DNA of 34,694 bases from contig JBBIND010000044.1 of the NCBI GenBank assembly GCA_037444075.1, positions 1-34,694 of the forward strand. The letters run 5' to 3'. The notes under the pieces are model-generated. The model saw only the letters and a list, made by a program, of their open reading frames with translations, was not told the DNA's origin and made no database searches. The DNA comes from JBBIND01 sp037444075 (GTDB lineage Bacteria; Acidobacteriota; Terriglobia; Bryobacterales; Bryobacteraceae). Numbering within the stretch: the stretch's first letter is position 1; each line of letters begins with the position of its first letter. Of the stretch, positions 7,348 through 14,851 are shown piece after piece. A program made the translations under genes and the position numbers.

Positions 7348-8213
7348 AACTGAAACTCGGCATTCCGAAGGGCAGTCTGGAAAATGCCACCGTCGATTTG
7401 TTCCGCCGCGCAGGTTTCAACATTACCACCAGCAGCCGCTCTTATTTTCCGGCCATCGACGACACGGAAATCGAGTGCATGCTCATCCGCGCGCAGGAAA
7501 TGGCCCGCTACGTGGAAGACGGAGTGCTCGACGCCGGTCTCACCGGGCGCGACTGGGTGGAGGAGAACGAAGCCCAGGTCGTCACCGTGGCGGACCTGAT
7601 TTACGCCAAGCAGAGCTTCGGCAAAGTGCGCTGGGTGCTGGCGGTGCCCGACGCTTCTGCCTTTCATTCCGTGAAAGATCTGGAGGGCAAGATCATCGCC
7701 ACGGAGCTGGTCCGGGCTACAAACCGTTATCTGGCTTCACACGGGGTGAAGGCCAAGGTCGAATTCAGTTGGGGAGCCACGGAGGTGAAACCGCCGGTAC
7801 TGGCTGATGCCATCGTGGAGGTAACCGAGACCGGCTCCTCCTTGCGCGCCAACAGGCTCCGCATCATCGACACTGTCATCGAGTCGAACACGCAACTGGT
7901 CGCCAACGTCGAGTCCTGGAAGGACGAATGGAAACGCAAGAAGCTCGAGGACATACGGATGCTCCTCGAAGGCGCCATCAGCGCTCTCGGCAAGGTGGGC
8001 CTGATGCTGAACGTCCGTAAAGAAGAACTGGAGCAGGTGCTCTCGGTCCTGCCGGCGCTGAAGAAGCCCACCATCAGTCACTTGAGCGATGACGAGTGGC
8101 TGGCTGTCAATACGGTGCTGGACGAAAGCACGGTCCGCGTCATCATTCCGCGTCTCAAGCAGGCGGGGGCTCAGGGCATCGTCGAGTACCCTCTGAACAA
8201 GATAGTGATGTAG
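7344..8213 (+). CDS. hisG: ATP phosphoribosyltransferase HisG, long form
   Basis: Catalyses the committed step of histidine synthesis, joining ATP and PRPP to give phosphoribosyl-ATP. 289 aa from GTG at 7344, chosen because GGAGG stands 8 nt upstream and the start overlaps the hisI stop; a frame running further upstream is not needed. Motifs: LGIPKGSLENATVDLF at the N-terminus, VLDAGLTGRDWVEEN, IATELVRATNRYL and the PRPP loop region VEVTETGSSLRANRLRI. The C-terminal 80 residues (KPTISHLSDDEWLAVNTVLDE, then GIVEYPLNKIV) form the ACT-like regulatory domain of long HisG, so histidine feedback inhibition is expected and no HisZ is needed. Confidence 0.97.
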   Translation: MKLKLGIPKGSLENATVDLFRRAGFNITTSSRSYFPAIDDTEIECMLIRAQEMARYVEDGVLDAGLTGRDWVEENEAQVVTVADLIYAKQSFGKVRWVLAVPDASAFHSVKDLEGKIIATELVRATNRYLASHGVKAKVEFSWGATEVKPPVLADAIVEVTETGSSLRANRLRIIDTVIESNTQLVANVESWKDEWKRKKLEDIRMLLEGAISALGKVGLMLNVRKEELEQVLSVLPALKKPTISHLSDDEWLAVNTVLDESTVRVIIPRLKQAGAQGIVEYPLNKIVM

Positions 8214-8215
8214 CC

Positions 8216-9460
8216 ATGATCCGCATAGTGGATTCCAGCCAGGTGGGGCGGCTTTTGTCGAGGCGCGCGGCGCAAATGAGCAAGGCCGAGCAGGTGGTGC
8301 GCCCAATCCTAGAGTCCGTCCGCAAACGTGGAGACAAGGCGCTGCTTGAGTTGGAGCACCGTTTCACGGGAACTGCTCTGGGCAGCGTAGCCGTGTCCGA
8401 GGCGGAGTTGAGAACCGCCGCCGCGCGGCTATCTCCAGAGTTCAGAGCAGCCGTGCGCGAAGCCTCGCGCAACATCCGGGCCTTTGCCCGCGTGCAATTG
8501 CCGTCGCGCCGCCGCCGCACTCTGGCGCCGGGTCTCTCGGCGGGGCTGGAAATCAGACCGCTCGACGTGGTGGCGGCCTACATCCCCGGCGGACGCTACC
8601 CGCTGCCTTCAACGTTGATGATGACCGTGATTCCGGCTCAGGTGGCCGGGGTCCCGACGGTTTGCGCGGCTTCGCCTTGCCCGGGCGACGTTGTTCTCGG
8701 CACCGCGGGGCTTCTCAAGGTATCGCGCTGTTTTCGGATGGGGGGCGCTCAGGCGATTGCCGCCTTTGCCTACGGCACGCGTACCGTGCCCAAGGCGGAC
8801 CGCATCGTGGGCCCCGGCAATATCTACGTCGCGGCCGCCAAAAAACTGCTCGCCGGCGAGGTGGGTATTGACTTCGTGGCCGGTCCCACGGAGATTCTCA
8901 TCATTGCCGCCGACGGGAACCCGGGCTGGCTCGCCGCGGACATGCTGGCCCAAGCCGAGCACGACGTGGATGCCTCGGCCATCCTGCTCACCACGTCCCG
9001 GTCTCTGGCGGATGCCGTGGCCGTGGAGATTGAGCGGCAGCTTGAAACGTTGCCCACCGCGAACGTCGCCCGGCGCGCCATTCTGGGCAACAGCGCCATC
9101 ATTCTGGTGCCTTCGCTCGAGGAGGCCATGGAACTATCCAACCGCTTCGCTCCGGAGCATCTCAGCATTCCGGACCAGGCGCTCCTGCCTCTGGTGCGCC
9201 ACGCCGGCAGCGTCTTTGTAGGGCCGTTCAGCACGGAAGCGGCCGGAGATTATGCCGCCGGGCCGAACCACGTGCTCCCCACCGCCGGCGCCGCGCGGCT
9301 CCGCGGCGGGCTCTCGGCGGCCGATTTCGTCAAGGTCATTTCCGTGCAGCGTCTCAGCCTGCCCGCGCTGAAGCGGCTGGGCCCCGCCATCACCACGCTG
9401 GCCCGGGCTGAGGGACTTGAGGCCCACGCTCGTTCCGTGGAGGTGCGCACGCGTGCCTGA
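8216..9460 (+). CDS. hisD: Histidinol dehydrogenase HisD
   Basis: Zinc- and NAD-dependent enzyme for the last two oxidations, histidinol to histidine. 414 aa from ATG at 8216, two nt after the hisG stop; longer in-frame starts would overlap hisG by over 100 nt. Seen in order: AAYIPGGRYPLPSTLMM, ADRIVGPGNIYVAAAKK, GPTEILIIAD-like block, MLAQAEHDVDASAIL (Gln and His metal ligands), FAPEHLSI (catalytic Glu-His), AAGDYAAGPNHVLPT (Asp ligand) and the C-terminal GLEAHARSVEVR with the last His ligand. Complete and typical in length. Overlaps hisC by 8 nt. Confidence 0.97.
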   Translation: MIRIVDSSQVGRLLSRRAAQMSKAEQVVRPILESVRKRGDKALLELEHRFTGTALGSVAVSEAELRTAAARLSPEFRAAVREASRNIRAFARVQLPSRRRRTLAPGLSAGLEIRPLDVVAAYIPGGRYPLPSTLMMTVIPAQVAGVPTVCAASPCPGDVVLGTAGLLKVSRCFRMGGAQAIAAFAYGTRTVPKADRIVGPGNIYVAAAKKLLAGEVGIDFVAGPTEILIIAADGNPGWLAADMLAQAEHDVDASAILLTTSRSLADAVAVEIERQLETLPTANVARRAILGNSAIILVPSLEEAMELSNRFAPEHLSIPDQALLPLVRHAGSVFVGPFSTEAAGDYAAGPNHVLPTAGAARLRGGLSAADFVKVISVQRLSLPALKRLGPAITTLARAEGLEAHARSVEVRTRA

Positions 9461-10523
9461 GCCTCCCCGCCCTCGCCGCGCCGTGCTGGACATGGCGCCT
9501 TACTCTCCGCCTACGTCGGGGCGCGCCGGCAAACTGCGGCTGGACTTCAACGAGAACACCGTCGGTGCTTCGCCCGCCGTGGCGGCCTTTCTCCGCGAAC
9601 GGCTCGAATCCGACGGCCTGGCCGTTTATCCGGAGTACGGCAGCGCGCGGGAAGCGCTGGCCCGCTACTTTGGCGTGGATGAAAGCCAGCTGCTGCTCGC
9701 CAACGGAACCGACGAGGCGATTCAGGTGCTGGTCAACGCCTACGTGGATGCCGGCGGCGACGTCCTGCTGTTGCGGCCCACTTACGCCATGTACCGCTTC
9801 TACGCGGAAGTCGCCGGAGCCTCCATCCGTGAAATCGACTACCGGCCCGAGGACCTCGGCGTTCCTCTGGAGGAGATTCTCGACGCGCTACGGCCTGACA
9901 CGCGGGCTGTGTTTCTGGCCAATCCCAACAATCCAACCGGCACGGGCATAGGGCTGGAGGGCATCACCGCCATCCTGGAAAAGGCCACGGGCGCGGCCGT
10001 GCTCGTTGACGAAGCCTACTTCGAATTTGCCGGCGTCACCGCGCTGGGACTACTGGAACGGTATCCGAACCTGTTCGTCAGCCGTACTTTTTCCAAAGTC
10101 TTCGGTCTGGCAGGTTTGCGGTTGGGGTGCCTGTTCTCCGTTGCTCAGAACATCTCGATTGTCAGGAAAGCTCAATCGCCGTACAGCGTCAACGCCATCG
10201 CCGCGCTCGCTGCGGAGGCTGCCGTACGCGACACGGCGTACGTTGAAGCGTATGTTCAGGAGGTGCTGGCCTCCAGGCAGTTGCTCTGCGAGGAGTTCGA
10301 CCGGCTCGGCATCAGCTACTTCCCCAGCCAGGCCAACTTCGTGCTCTTCCGCGCGGGTGACCGCGCCATCGAAGTCCGCGACCGGTTGCGCGAAGCCGGG
10401 GTGCTCGTGCGGGACCGCAGCTACGAGTTGCCCGGCTGCGTCCGTGTCACCGCCGGCACGCGGCAGCAGGTGAGGCGCTTCCTCGAAGTCTTCCAGGAGG
10501 TCTGGACATGCCCGGCAAAATGA
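9453..10523 (+). CDS. hisC: Histidinol-phosphate aminotransferase HisC
   Basis: PLP-dependent fold-type I aminotransferase converting imidazole acetol phosphate to histidinol phosphate with glutamate. 356 aa from GTG at 9453, preceded by GGAGG at 9 nt inside the end of hisD. Motifs: LDFNENTVGASP near the N-terminus, YPEYGSAREALARYFGV, NGTDEAIQVL, ANPNNPTGT at 156-164 (cofactor-contacting Asn), VLVDEAYFEF, and SRTFSKVFGLAGLRLG with the Schiff-base Lys at residue 215. The next gene begins inside its 3' end. Confidence 0.95.
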   Translation: MPEPPRPRRAVLDMAPYSPPTSGRAGKLRLDFNENTVGASPAVAAFLRERLESDGLAVYPEYGSAREALARYFGVDESQLLLANGTDEAIQVLVNAYVDAGGDVLLLRPTYAMYRFYAEVAGASIREIDYRPEDLGVPLEEILDALRPDTRAVFLANPNNPTGTGIGLEGITAILEKATGAAVLVDEAYFEFAGVTALGLLERYPNLFVSRTFSKVFGLAGLRLGCLFSVAQNISIVRKAQSPYSVNAIAALAAEAAVRDTAYVEAYVQEVLASRQLLCEEFDRLGISYFPSQANFVLFRAGDRAIEVRDRLREAGVLVRDRSYELPGCVRVTAGTRQQVRRFLEVFQEVWTCPAK

Positions 10524-11185
10524 TCGTCTTCGACATGGATGGTGTGCTGGTGGATGTCACCGGATCCTACCGCGAAGCGATCATCCGCACCGTCGAGCAT
10601 TTCACCGGCCGCCAGGTGGAACGCGCGCTCGTGCAGGATTATAAAAACCGGGGTGGCTGGAACAACGATTGGGCCCTTTCTCAAAAGATCTCCGCGGACC
10701 TCGGCTTCCCCGTGGACTACGACACCGTGGTGGCTTACTTCCAGAGCATCTTTCTCGGTGACGGGTCCGGCGGCCTGATTGAGCGCGAAAAGTGGATCGC
10801 CCGCCCGGGTGTGTTGGAACGTCTGGCGGAGCGTCACAGGCTGGCCGTCTTCACGGGCCGGCCCCGCGATGAGGCCGCCATCACGCTGCGCCGCTTCGCC
10901 TCCGGCTTGGTCTTTGATCCCGTCGTGGGTGATGAGGATGTAGAGCGCGCCAAGCCCGCCCCCGACGGGTTGCTGAAGATCGCCTCGCTGCACCCCGGCG
11001 TCGAGCTCTGCTATGTCGGCGACACGGTGGACGACGCACGCAGCGCGAGAGCGGCGGGAGTGCCGTTCATCGGCATCGCCGCGGCCGGCAAGCCCCGGCG
11101 CGAGGAACTGGTCCGGCTCTTGGAGCAGGAGCAGGCCAAGGCTGTGCTGGAGGACATCAACGGTTTGGAGGCCGTGCTCGCATGA
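10508..11185 (+). CDS. HAD-superfamily hydrolase in the his operon, candidate histidinol-phosphate phosphatase
   Basis: 225 aa, subfamily IA HAD fold. Nucleophile motif I is VFDMDGVLVD (Asp9, Asp11), motif II AVFTGRP (Thr116), motif III Lys149 in ERAKPAP, and motif IV VGDTVDDARSA (Asp172, Asp176). An alpha-helical cap lies between motifs I and II. The pattern resembles the small HAD-IA group known as TIGR01548, whose members have often been labelled HisB by neighbourhood. ATG at 10508 follows AGGAGG by 7 nt and overlaps hisC by 16 nt; its TGA overlaps the hisB ATG. HisB here is dehydratase-only, so the operon otherwise lacks histidinol-phosphate phosphatase and this protein is the natural candidate. 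Phosphatase chemistry is well supported; the substrate is inferred from position. Confidence 0.85.
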   Translation: MPGKMIVFDMDGVLVDVTGSYREAIIRTVEHFTGRQVERALVQDYKNRGGWNNDWALSQKISADLGFPVDYDTVVAYFQSIFLGDGSGGLIEREKWIARPGVLERLAERHRLAVFTGRPRDEAAITLRRFASGLVFDPVVGDEDVERAKPAPDGLLKIASLHPGVELCYVGDTVDDARSARAAGVPFIGIAAAGKPRREELVRLLEQEQAKAVLEDINGLEAVLA

Positions 11186-11772
11186 TGAGAAGCGCTAGCC
11201 TGGAGCGGAACACCAAGGAAACACGCATTCGCGGCGTTCTCAAGATCGGCGGGCGCGGACGCTACGACATCTCCACGGGCATCCGCTTCCTGGACCACAT
11301 GCTCGAGCTGTTCTCCCGCCACGGAGGCTTTGACCTGACGCTCCACGCCGAGGGTGATCTCGACGTCGATCAGCACCACACGGTGGAGGACGTCGGCATC
11401 GTGCTCGGCGAACTCTTCAAGCAGGCGCTCGGTGACCGCCGCGGCATCAATCGCGCCGGCTACTTCGTCATGCCCATGGACGAGACGCTGGCCGTCGTCG
11501 CGGTGGATTTGGGAGGGCGTCCCGCGCTGGTCTACCGGGACCTGGTGCGCGTCAGGCACGTGGGCGACCTGCAAGCGGAATTGCTCGAGGATTTCTTCGG
11601 CGGATTCACCGCGCACGCCGGCGCCAACCTGCACGTGCGCGTGCTTTATGGCCGCTCCAATCATCACAAGGTGGAGGCTGTGTTCAAGTGCTTCGCACGC
11701 GCCATGAAGTTCGCCACCTCGCGGGATTCGAGCCTGCGCGGTCAACTCCCTTCCACCAAGGGCCTGCTATGA
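11182..11772 (+). CDS. hisB: Imidazoleglycerol-phosphate dehydratase HisB (monofunctional)
   Basis: 196 aa Mn-dependent dehydratase making imidazole acetol phosphate. The duplicated metal-binding signatures are clear: FLDHMLELFSRHGGFDL, DQHHTVEDVGIVLG, DETLAVVAVDLGGR, FGGFTAHAGANLHV and NHHKVEAVFKCFARA. Length equals the dehydratase domain alone; there is no N-terminal phosphatase domain as in E. coli HisB. ATGATG gives two possible starts; the first overlaps the HAD gene stop by 4 nt. Followed by hisH with another ATGA-type overlap. Confidence 0.97.
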   Translation: MMRSASLERNTKETRIRGVLKIGGRGRYDISTGIRFLDHMLELFSRHGGFDLTLHAEGDLDVDQHHTVEDVGIVLGELFKQALGDRRGINRAGYFVMPMDETLAVVAVDLGGRPALVYRDLVRVRHVGDLQAELLEDFFGGFTAHAGANLHVRVLYGRSNHHKVEAVFKCFARAMKFATSRDSSLRGQLPSTKGLL

Positions 11773-12362
11773 TCGCCATCCTCGATTACGGCGCCGGCAA
11801 CCTGCAATCAGTCCAGAACGCATTGCATGACATTGGGGCGCCTTTCCAACTGGTTGACGAGCCGGAGGCTCTGGCCGAGGCAGGCAAGATCATTCTGCCG
11901 GGCGTCGGCCATTTTGGCCAGATGATCCGGTCTTTGGACGCCATGCGCGTCCGGTCCGTCCTGCTGGAGCGTCTCCGGGCGGGCGTGCCGTTTCTCGGCA
12001 TTTGCCTCGGACTGCACGCGCTGTTTCAGTCGAGCGAGGAAGCTCCGGACGCCCCCGGGTTGGGCCTGTTCCAGGGCAGCGTCCGCCGCTTTGAGGCGTC
12101 CGCGCGCGTTCCCCACATGGGTTGGAACCGGCTGGAATACGTGCGCCCGTCACGCCTGCTGCGAGGCGTCGAGCCGCCGCCCTACGTCTATTTCGCCCAC
12201 AGCTACTACGTGCCCAAGGTCCCGGCTGCGGCGGCTGTGTGTGATTACACGGTCCGCTACACGGCGCTGCTCGAGCAAGATAACGTGTTCGGCGCGCAGT
12301 TCCATCCGGAGAAATCCGGAAACGTGGGCTTGGACATCGTACGGAATTTTGTGGAGCTCTGA
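11769..12362 (+). CDS. hisH: Imidazole glycerol phosphate synthase glutaminase subunit HisH
   Basis: Class I glutamine amidotransferase subunit that feeds ammonia to HisF. 197 aa from ATG at 11769, overlapping the hisB stop; an in-frame extension upstream lies inside hisB and is rejected. MIAILDYGAGNLQSV at the N-terminus, the nucleophile Cys79 in FLGICLGLHALF, and the His179/Glu181 pair in QFHPEKSG complete the triad. PHMGWN is the family motif near residue 115. Followed 2 nt later by hisF, its obligate partner. Confidence 0.97.
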   Translation: MIAILDYGAGNLQSVQNALHDIGAPFQLVDEPEALAEAGKIILPGVGHFGQMIRSLDAMRVRSVLLERLRAGVPFLGICLGLHALFQSSEEAPDAPGLGLFQGSVRRFEASARVPHMGWNRLEYVRPSRLLRGVEPPPYVYFAHSYYVPKVPAAAAVCDYTVRYTALLEQDNVFGAQFHPEKSGNVGLDIVRNFVEL

Positions 12363-12364
12363 AG

Positions 12365-13129
12365 ATGCTGGCGAAACGCATCATCCCTTGCCTCGACGTC
12401 ACCGCCGGGAGAGTGGTTAAAGGCGTCAACTTCGTCAACTTGCGGGACGCCGGGGACCCCATCGAACTGGCGGAACGTTACAACGCGCAGTGCGCCGATG
12501 AGCTGGTGTTCCTCGACATCACCGCCTCGAGCGATCAGCGCGACATCATGGTGGACGTGGTCTTCCGCACCGCGCGCAAAGTCTTCATCCCCTTGACCGT
12601 GGGCGGCGGCATCCGCTCCGCCTCGGACGCACGCCGAATTCTCAAGGCGGGCGCGGACAAGGTAAGCGTCAACACGGCTGCCGTCCACCGCCCCGAACTG
12701 ATTACCGAGTTGAGCAGCGAGTTCGGTTCGCAAGCCACCGTGCTGGCGATTGACGCCCGCCGCCGCGCGCCCGGCGAATGGACTGTCTATACCCGCGGCG
12801 GACGCGTGGATGAGGGTCTGGATGCCGTCGCCTGGGCCAGCCGCGGCGAAGAGTTTGGAGCGGGTGAGATCCTGCTCACGTCCATGGACACCGATGGCGT
12901 GCAGACAGGCTTTGATTGTGAACTGACCCGCGCCGTTTCCCGAGCCACGCGCATTCCCGTCATCGCTTCCGGAGGCGCCGGCAAACCGGAGGATTTTCTG
13001 AGTGTCCTCACCGACGGGGAGGCGGATGCGGCTTTGGCCGCCTCGATCTTCCACTACGGCACGTACACGGTGGACGATTTGAAAGAGTACCTGGACCGGC
13101 ACGGCGTTCCAGTCAGGAGGCTGTATTGA
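12365..13129 (+). CDS. hisF: Imidazole glycerol phosphate synthase cyclase subunit HisF
   Basis: TIM-barrel cyclase producing imidazole glycerol phosphate and AICAR. 254 aa, the standard length. Catalytic Asp11 is in IPCLDVTAGRVVKG and Asp130 in VLAIDARRR. Phosphate-binding loops are VGGGIRS and ASGGAG, and the second half-barrel repeat has LTSMDTDGVQTGFD. Its TGA overlaps the TTG start of hisA. Confidence 0.97.
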   Translation: MLAKRIIPCLDVTAGRVVKGVNFVNLRDAGDPIELAERYNAQCADELVFLDITASSDQRDIMVDVVFRTARKVFIPLTVGGGIRSASDARRILKAGADKVSVNTAAVHRPELITELSSEFGSQATVLAIDARRRAPGEWTVYTRGGRVDEGLDAVAWASRGEEFGAGEILLTSMDTDGVQTGFDCELTRAVSRATRIPVIASGGAGKPEDFLSVLTDGEADAALAASIFHYGTYTVDDLKEYLDRHGVPVRRLY

Positions 13130-13824
13130 TCTTCCCCTGCATCGACCTCATGGGCGGCAAGGTCGTCCAACTTGTTCAAGGGCGCGAGAAAGCGCTGGAG
13201 GCTGACTCGCCGGAGGAGATGCTGCGCCGCTTTTCTGCCTTTCCCGAAATCCAGGTGATTGATCTGGATGCGGCCATCGGGCTCGGCTCGAATGACGGGC
13301 TGGTGGAGTGGCTGGCCGCGCGCGCGGCCTGCCGCGTCGGAGGCGGCGTGCGGTCTCCCGAGCGTGCCGCGCAACTCGTCGCGCAGGGGGCGCGCAAGGT
13401 GATCGTCGGCACTTCCGCTTTCACGAGCGATGGCATCAACGAGACGCTGTTGCGCTCGCTTGCCGACGCCGTCGGGCGGGAGACGCTGATCGTCGCGCTC
13501 GACTCCAAAGACGGCTGCGTCGTTGTGAAGGGCTGGCGAGAATCCCTGCGTATCAGCGCGGTGGAAGTGATCACGCAACTGGAGCCTTACTGTGGCGGAT
13601 TCCTGTGTACGTACGTGGACAAGGAAGGGATGCTCCAGGGCACGAACCTGGACTGGTTCCGCAGCCTGCGCGCCGCCACCGCTCACGAGATAACGGCCGC
13701 CGGCGGCATCACCACCGTCGAGGAGATACGCGCACTCGCCCAACTCAATGTCCACGCCGCCTTGGGCATGGCCATCTACACGGGGCGGCTTGACCTTGAT
13801 GAGTTGGCGGCTCTGAACGTCTAG
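13126..13824 (+). CDS. hisA: ProFAR isomerase HisA
   Basis: TIM-barrel isomerase converting ProFAR to PRFAR, the HisF substrate. 232 aa. The start is TTG at 13126, supported by AGGAGG 5 nt upstream within the end of hisF. Catalytic residues: Asp7 in FPCIDLMGGKVVQL and Asp126 in VALDSKDG; phosphate loops CRVGGGVRSPE and ITAAGGITT. It is somewhat divergent (CTYVDKEGMLQGTN where most HisA have a TDI.RDG.L.G block) and lies last in the operon, after hisF. Downstream come palindromic repeats that could act as the operon's end. Confidence 0.93.
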   Translation: MIFPCIDLMGGKVVQLVQGREKALEADSPEEMLRRFSAFPEIQVIDLDAAIGLGSNDGLVEWLAARAACRVGGGVRSPERAAQLVAQGARKVIVGTSAFTSDGINETLLRSLADAVGRETLIVALDSKDGCVVVKGWRESLRISAVEVITQLEPYCGGFLCTYVDKEGMLQGTNLDWFRSLRAATAHEITAAGGITTVEEIRALAQLNVHAALGMAIYTGRLDLDELAALNV

Positions 13825-13847
13825 CAGGTTGCTGAGATAGGCGTTGG

Positions 13848-13926
13848 CAAGCTGAAGCTCGCTCTACGTGGGCGCGCAAGTGGTTGTTTTGCCATGTAGC
13901 ATAAGCTTCAGCTTGTGCGCCCCGGA
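13848..13926. repeat. 79-bp palindromic repeat, copy 1
   Basis: First of two tandem copies with a 91-bp period. Each copy is an imperfect hairpin: CAAGCTGAAGCT at the left edge is the exact complement of AGCTTCAGCTTG on the right, with inner CTAC/GTAG pairs and a further GGGCGC/GCGCCC option. No coding potential is seen. It begins 23 nt after the hisA stop, so it would form a stem-loop in the his transcript. Confidence 0.85.
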
Positions 13927-13938
13927 TCCACCGCTGAG

Positions 13939-14017
13939 CAAGCTGAAGCTCGCTCTACGTGGGCGCGCAAGTCATTGGTTTGCCATGTAGCATATGCTTC
14001 AGCTTGGGCGCCCCGGA
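13939..14017. repeat. 79-bp palindromic repeat, copy 2
   Basis: Second copy, same length as copy 1 and differing at roughly eight to ten positions, mostly in the central loop; the right arm has one change at its inner end. Both copies are preceded by a GCTGAG word. It resembles REP/MITE-like dispersed hairpins; no transposase is nearby. Confidence 0.85.
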
Positions 14018-14081
14018 CCCCCAAGAAGGCTTCTTCAGGAGCCTGCCAGGCTGGACGATGCTTCGCCGGGCGCCGCGTTGC

Positions 14082-14201
14082 CTGAACCTCGTGATTGGAG
14101 TCTGAATCCGGCTCTCGCCATCGGATAACGCCCGCTCCAGGAGCTTGCTGAGGGAGAGATGAGAGACGCAGCGGCGCGCAGCCGGAACAGACGAGGTTCA
14201 G
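14082..14201. repeat. Long inverted repeat overlapping the phosphatase stop codon
   Basis: CTGAACCTCGT (14082-14092) and ACGAGGTTCAG (14191-14201) are perfect 11-bp inverted arms about 98 nt apart. An inner CCGGCT/AGCCGG pair and CTCTC/GAGAG words allow a longer imperfect stem. The right arm contains the stop codon of the minus-strand phosphatase gene. Together with the tandem repeats this fills the 373-nt gap between hisA and that gene; no gene is seen in the gap. Confidence 0.6.
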
Positions 14202-14851
14202 AGCGTGACTGAAGCCTCTACGGGCAGCAACTCGCGGAGGTCGGAAATCCAGTAGTCGGGTTCCCAGCGGGCCAGGTCATCGCGGCTTCCGTAGCCATAG
14301 AGGACTGCGCAGGTCTTGACCCCCGCCCTTCGGCCGGCTTCCATGTCCGCCGCCGAGTCGCCCACGAACAGGCACTCCTCAGGACTTCCGCCCAACGCTT
14401 CCAGCGATCTTCTCAGCACGTCGGGCGCCGGCTTGCTGGGAAAACCGTCGGTGCCCTGAACATGGTGGAAGTGCGGCAACAGACCGAACTGCTCCAGAAT
14501 CGCGCGAGTGGTCGGCGTGCTCTTGGTGGTGGCTGTGCTCTTGAGTCCGCTTAAGCCAGCCAACGCTTCGCTCACTCCAGGGTAAACGCTCGTCAGTTGG
14601 TGACCTCTGCCGAGGTAGATCTCGCGATACTGCCGCAGCATCTCCTCAAATTCTTCCTGCGTATGGCTGGGCAGAAGATCGCGGAACAGCTCGAACAAGT
14701 GATAGCCGATGTAACTGCGCAGCGTTTCCTGGGAAAAGCCCGCCAGGGGTGTGCGGCCGAGCACTTCGGAGACCGCAGCGCAGATGTCGCTGGCGGAGTC
14801 CAGCAGAGTTCCGTCCACGTCGAACAGATAATAGCGGAATGGGGGAATCAC
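14198..14851 (-). CDS. HAD phosphatase, phosphoglycolate phosphatase-like (Gph)
   Basis: 217 aa HAD subfamily IA hydrolase. Motif I YLFDVDGTLLDSA (Asp11, Asp13), an alpha-helical cap, the motif II region TATTKST, Lys in SKPAPDVL, and motif IV FVGDSAADMEAGRRAG. Length and cap match Gph-type phosphatases that remove phosphoglycolate or similar small phosphates. The start is GTG at 14851, overlapping the ftsH TGA by 4 nt, so it is the distal gene of tilS-ftsH-gph and probably translationally coupled. Substrate is not certain; pyrophosphatase or beta-phosphoglucomutase-like activities are alternatives. Confidence 0.85.
   Translation of the reverse strand: MIPPFRYYLFDVDGTLLDSASDICAAVSEVLGRTPLAGFSQETLRSYIGYHLFELFRDLLPSHTQEEFEEMLRQYREIYLGRGHQLTSVYPGVSEALAGLSGLKSTATTKSTPTTRAILEQFGLLPHFHHVQGTDGFPSKPAPDVLRRSLEALGGSPEECLFVGDSAADMEAGRRAGVKTCAVLYGYGSRDDLARWEPDYWISDLRELLPVEASVTL

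Noticed and set aside
8096..8215. Extended N-terminus of HisD
   Set aside because: It would lie within hisG; ATG at 8216 gives the family length and start.
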